64,000 nt of DNA, from NCBI GenBank assembly GCA_936450465.1, contig OW388292.1:23714652-23778651 (forward strand), in the 5' to 3' direction. The position numbers and the translations under genes are program-made. Origin of the DNA: Gibbula magus (Eukaryota > Mollusca > Gastropoda > Trochida > Trochidae). The notes under the pieces were generated by a model. The model was not told where the DNA came from and did not search any database. It worked only from the letters and a program-made list of their open reading frames with translations. This document shows, piece by piece, positions 58,501 to 64,000 of the stretch (position 1 is its first letter; every line of letters starts with the position of its first letter).

Positions 58501-61500
58501 TCTCTCGTTTGATATGTTTTCCTTGAAATATGCTATTTGATTTGTGAAAACTTGCTTATGAATAATGAGAAACTTAAGAAACTTAAGACATAGTATAGTC
58601 AAAAATGTGTATTAATGTGGTGCAATAGTTGGTAGGTAGGAGAGCAGGTATATGTTGCATACGAGAATTGTTTTTACTGACGTCTTCCTATCCCCTTAGG
58701 AACTCAGTTTAAATTGGAAACGAAAACGAAAAGCAAAATTAAAACCCCAAAAGCACTTCTACATCATATGAAGAGGCAGTATATATTAGATTTGGTGGAA
58801 ATGGTTCGAGTCCTTATTCATGAATATCACATTAGTTTGAACTAGCAAATATATTGTTCGAATCTTTGAAGGGCATTTAAATTTCGAAGGCAAAAGATAA
58901 AAGCTTCCTCGTGTGAAATGCATGGATGACGGAGAAAACATATACCCTGAAAAAGTAAGAATCCAGAAAACCTTGTAGTAAAGTATTGACATTAGCTATA
59001 TTGGTTAATGCTTTTTTTATTTACAGGCCATTAATAAAAATATAACCTGGTGTAACCTCAATTCAATACTTGGTAGGTTGTTCACTTTTTTCTTCACCAG
59101 TTACTTCTTGTTTTAAAAAAAGCTAGTCCGCATTATTACTAGTGAGTTCGCTAATTAAAATGTCAGTTGTACAAACAGTTGCCAAAGCTTCAATTATTAA
59201 CTTTCAGGAAACCGAAAAAAATAGGACAAAAAAAATATTGAAACTCATTAAGCGTCTCCAGAGTCGTGAATGTTCTGTCAGGAATGTTAAAGTAATATTG
59301 TGTAAACCTTAAAAAAATGTTGATGAAAGTCCATATTTGGTATTGTTCACAGTAACAAATAACCAAGTTAGAAGAGGTAATCATGATTCGAACTGTATAT
59401 AAAATGTAACTTTGTTAATTGACAGGAAATAATGCTCATACGTCTGTGTCTGTAGAGACACATTAAGATTCAATTAATATGACACATTGTTTTATAATGT
59501 AACTTTATAAACAGTAAGAAGAACAGTGATTATGTTTATTATACACACAACTGTCTTTAATCTTCGAGTGCGAAATTATGTACAAGAGACTCTTTAAAAG
59601 GTCTTATTACTAATGACCCTTTTTATGAGTAAACAACATAATCATGCTTGGTAACAGTAAATGGATCGGGATGCTTTCACCACAAAAGATTTGGTTACAA
59701 ATGGCAATCAATTCAGTTTAATTGCTATTCAATCACTTAGAATACATACATCCATTCAATGAATAACGATTTTTCTTTAAAACAACACTTGTTGATGGTC
59801 TGTAACTGATTATAGCTTCACTTCCAAAATTAGATCGTAATTGGAAAAAACTCATACAGATGTTATCCACTAGAATACACACTTTAATCTTCTCAATTGA
59901 AATAATTCCTCATGAAAATGCTATTTGTCGAATGAATTATAGAAGAACATCTCTTTCCTCTGTTGTCTTATTGCTTTTCTTAAAGCAATTGTGCTGAACA
60001 GAGATTACTTCAATTGATTTTATCGATATCCATCGAGTCTTTCAATCCAATCTTCAGCAATACCAAACGTTTACAATGGGGGAAAGGAGGGGGAGGGGGT
60101 TTTAATGGTTGCTTGATGATTAAGTGAGTTCATATGAGACTGTTTTGAGAATGTGGGTGCTTCAGTGTCCTTAAGATGGAAAAAAAATGAGAAATGGTTT
60201 TCATTGTTTGGATATGAGTGTAGCCTACTTAGTTATCTGATTTCATTATTGTAATTCGTAATCGTCATAAAATACATTATGAAGTTATAATTTCAAAATC
60301 AAAACTAGCAATTCAGAGATATGGGATAGTTCGCCCGTTTGACGAAATGACTGAATAAAATAAGTAAGTAATACGAAATGAAATGAGCACTCAAGAAATG
60401 AATGTATTTAGCTATCTGATGTCATTATAATTCATTGTAATTCGCAGCAATTAACGTGTTAGTACTCTGGTATAACTAGCCCTTCCTGGATCCAGGATGT
60501 GTGAGGGAAAGATAAATTTGTAAATTAATGAAAGTATGAAGGAGAACAAGTTCTATGGATAGTCAACTTCTTATTGCAGTAGATACCTCGTTTCGGTACA
60601 GATACTACCAGCGTTATCAAACAAGTCTTCACGTCATCATTTGCTCGATAATTCTTCATCACATTGGCTTCTGCGTTTGTCGTAACTTTTTACATGTGAG
60701 AAGGTTATCTCTTTTTATTTGATTAGATCTAGTATGTATAAATGTCTGTAATTGTTGCACGATTGAAACAAACCTACGTTGTTAAAAATAGCCATATATA
60801 TTAAATGATCTAATGAGGTAAGAATTATATCACAATACAATGTCCAGCCTCTATAAATGAAATTTAAATATTTGTTAAGTTCATGGCTGTTACCATGTGA
60901 ATTGTGGACGAGGAACCAATATGTTCAAGTCCAAAATAAGTTCGTGTCTTCTTCTTCCTTTTCTTAAATGCTTACCAAAGAAAGTATATTAAAGCAGAAT
61001 GTATTCTTAAACAGTCACACAAAATTATTTTACATTTGCCGATATATATATATAGTTGTCTCTTTAACGCCAAAGGTAACGATAACCAGATATATCTCCA
61101 AGAATAATCAATTGAAAAATCCACTACAGTAATGACCCAGTGTAGTATTATTGTTACAAATGAGACTTCAGAGAGGACAGCTACTGTTGGATTCAGGATC
61201 AATTACACATTAACTGATTAAGCTGCACTGACATGTCTCTCTTTCATGTCTGATAAACGCTGCTTCATCGACATACTCAAATTGTGGGAAGTCGATCAAT
61301 TGAAGCATAGTATGTTCAACAGGTGCACTATTTTTTTTACATGATATAGCAACTTTGATGTATTTTATATTTTAATTTCATGTAATAACCAAGCTTACTT
61401 AACTAACTACACAAGGCATGAGTCAGTGAGAGAACCAATCAGATCAAATATTTTAAGATAACAGGGAAAACAGACCTGTAATATTGTTAGTTTCGCTAAC

Positions 61501-64000
61501 AATCGCACGTCTGACAAATTAGTTTGTTTCTTTATTCAGTTGTGGCGTTTAATGGTGTTAAGTAGCACATTACAATGTGTACGTTTTTTAAACGACTCAT
61601 CAATCGTAGAAATCACCTCTTATATGCCCCAATCAGGATAACATGTAGTTATCTTTGCTATCAACTAAAAGTGTCAATTTGATTGACGACAGTAACTTCT
61701 TCTAATTATCGGTAATGAGTTCAAATGTGTTTCCTGGGATGATAATGTTTTAAAAGACTCAATAGTCAAAGTGACATTTCCCTTGGAAGTCATGCCCAGA
61801 ATAACATCTAGTTATCCTGTCCTATCACTTAAACTTGTCAATTTGATTGACGATAGGAATTATTTGTAATTATCGGTAATTTGTTCAAATGTGTTTTCCT
61901 GAGATGGCAATGATCAATAGCAGAGTGACGGACAGGGTGACAGTAACCTGCTTATTATCTCAAACCAGTATCTTCGAAGAAACCACATTTATTTATATTT
62001 TACATCAAACATTTATTCAAAAGAATTAATCCAAATCTGTCTCGCACTTTCCAAGAAATATATTCATCTATGTACCATCCATCCAATTCAGCTAAAGAGA
62101 TTTTAACTTGAATAACACGTGAATGATTTTGGCCAAACCCTTTTGCATTTGAGATAATACTTCATGAAATAAAGAATTTGATTTTTAAAGGATGTGGACG
62201 ACATAACTAAGCATCTTGAAATTAAACTTGTAGATGCGTTACTAGCTATAGTGTAGGACGTCATAAAACAAGCAAAAAATCCTTGTTTGACTCTCCAATC
62301 TCGTCTAGTTAAGGAACTTTGAAACAACGATAGCATTATCTGAGCAAAATCTGGAAACATATTTAGAAGTGTCACTTGAATTGAGAAAGAAATGTTCAAC
62401 AATGTTATTTGCAATTTTGAAAAAGAACGTTTACAAAGTTGACTATGTAATCCCTGTTATTTAACAATGTGTGAGAAACTCAAAAATAAGATATAATGGG
62501 TTCCATTTTAATGTCCGCTTCTGACATAATATTTTGTGGTTGAAGTGTCTTAACTATCTGTGATGGTATTGTTGTTAAAATAATGTTGGGCTTATTTTCA
62601 AATTGAATGTACTTCAAACATCATTTTGGTTTTATTAATCCTTTCAAGTTGAACCGTTATGTAACATGTTCATAGCGTTTTTGTTTGTATCGATTCATCA
62701 TAATACTTTATCATACCTTCCGTGGCTGAGAACTTCTGTTTAATGTACCAAACTGTTACAACTGTTGGACGTCATATTATCAATTTTACATATTGAATAC
62801 GAGTTTCGAAATAGTGAATCTTCATTAGAACTGGTCGTTTTCAGATGTAGACTACTAAGGGAGATACCTCTATTAAAATATACCGTCATCACAGAAACGT
62901 TTTCATCTCCCATGTACTTGATGACAAATGATGGAGAATGAGTAAGGATGATGAAGATGAAAGGTTGTTTTAGCAGTCTTCAGCTTATTATAAGTAATGG
63001 TTTTCTTACGTTGTAGCACTTTCTTCATATACTTTACATTATAAATATCGTTATTGAAAGTCACAAGTTTATATATATTTCATCTCTTATGACAATAGCA
63101 AGACACTACCTGTCTCTTGTTTTGCACAACAGTTTAACGTCTGTTATAGTATTGTCACTATGGTATTGTAGCGTAATATTCATTCACATTGTGACCTAAA
63201 ATAACGTTACATTGTAATGAACATGTTGACAGTTTGACCTCAGATTCAGTGTACATTCAGTAACTCGATTTTGGCAGTCCAAGTAACCACTTTTAGTTCG
63301 TCAATATTCCCAGAGGCAAACATCCGTGTAGACAGTAAAGTAAGATTCAGGAAATGGAAATCGATTGAAGGATGTCTGGTGAACAAACAACCTACTACTG
63401 ATTCATGTTTTGGTGGGACAGTCTTAACAGATAAAGCATACTTGCAAAAAGGAAAACTAGTCTGATGATCTATTTGATATTAATATGATGAAAAGAAGAA
63501 AACATGATACTGTCCTGTAAGCAACATCCTGGCGGAAATAATAGAAAACTTATCTCTCCACTTCAATTAAGAGTTATCATATATCGAGATAAATAAATTA
63601 GAAATAATTAGAACATCTACTTATTATAACCTATCGTAATTACTTTAATACCACCTTAAACGTTAATTTACAAGTTTAATATAAGTACGATTAACTCATA
63701 TTGATGTGTGACTGAAACAGGCAATAACTTCTCTAATTACATAGTCCTGATATTGTCCTACTCGACAATCTCATGTGCATCAATCTCATGTGCATCGCGC
63801 GAACAAGAGTCATCTTAAAGCGATTTGATAATGTGCTGTAGGTCATTTTGATATAAATCAATTCAGCCAAGATGCAATAACAAGTTCTTTTTAATATATA
63901 TGGCCTGTTTTCAAGATATAGAAAACTTACCCTCAAGCGTAAACGCTGTAATGTGTATTCTATTGAGGGGAATTTGTTGGAAATTAAAGGTTGCTTTTTC
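55530..64000. other. Long AT-rich stretch, no gene recognised
   Basis: Only short chance frames. Local structure: a G-rich run GGGGGAAAGGAGGGGGAGGGG at 60078-60099; two weakly similar blocks (60215-60265 and 60405-60455); and a tandem pair at 61600-61912. Confidence 0.5.
61600..61912 (+). repeat. Tandem duplication, period about 164 bp
   Basis: GTCAATTTGATTGACGA starts at 61673 and 61837, each followed by AATTATCGGTAAT and TTCAAATGTGTTT and preceded by ATAACATSTAGTTATC. Two units, clearly diverged. Confidence 0.8.

Noticed and set aside
60078..60099. G-rich run as a telomere-like or regulatory quadruplex
   Set aside because: It is a single isolated run containing a GG step and no repeat unit; only a weak quadruplex candidate.

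Overview
The window is eukaryotic, AT-rich and dominated by transposable elements. Most long reading frames belong to mobile elements, and no bacterial-style operon is present. The repeats look molluscan, most likely a marine gastropod. The pointers are tRNA-headed SINEs ending in (CTCAC)n, a LINE ending in (TCAC)n, and tandem-repeat elements with an ACGG-type microsatellite like the 'pearl' elements of bivalves. The species assignment is inference.

Region by region. 0-4.1 kb: a SINE split by a LINE 3' end, a minisatellite, a small inverted-repeat element and an antisense LINE remnant. 4.3-20.1 kb: two diverged, inverted arms (about 4.3-9.0 and 15.4-20.1 kb). Between them lie a broken Penelope-like GIY-YIG element and an element with 12-bp terminal inverted repeats carrying repeated nuclear-receptor-type half-sites. 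SINE and fold-back insertions private to one arm have clean target-site duplications (TSDs). 21.4-23.5 kb: a frameshifted L2/CR1-type LINE.

24.68-32.33 kb is the centrepiece: a 7.6-kb candidate DNA transposon. It has terminal inverted repeats (TGAGTCTTTTT), a TATA target duplication, mirrored subterminal arrays of GTTACAGKAAAGAA, and one uninterrupted 1,442-codon gene. The gene encodes a basic N-terminus, a Cys/His cluster, a DDE-like core (D468, D550, E583), an OTU-type cysteine-protease-like domain (C820, H983), about 12 in-frame copies of a 20-residue repeat, and a small C-terminal domain. I cannot place it in a named superfamily.

33.4-34.2 kb (minus): a candidate small host gene of three exons, 105 codons in phase. 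35-41.3 kb: nested repeats, including a SINE split by a Harbinger-like MITE and a pearl-like element split by a LINE with a 13-bp TSD. 46.0-49.16 kb: a young LINE with open RT and RNase H but no endonuclease; its 3' end matches the SINE tail, so it or a close relative may mobilise the SINEs. 52.9-55.5 kb: a hairpin-bearing repeat and an unusual CpG-rich element. 55.5-64 kb: AT-rich sequence in which I recognise no gene.
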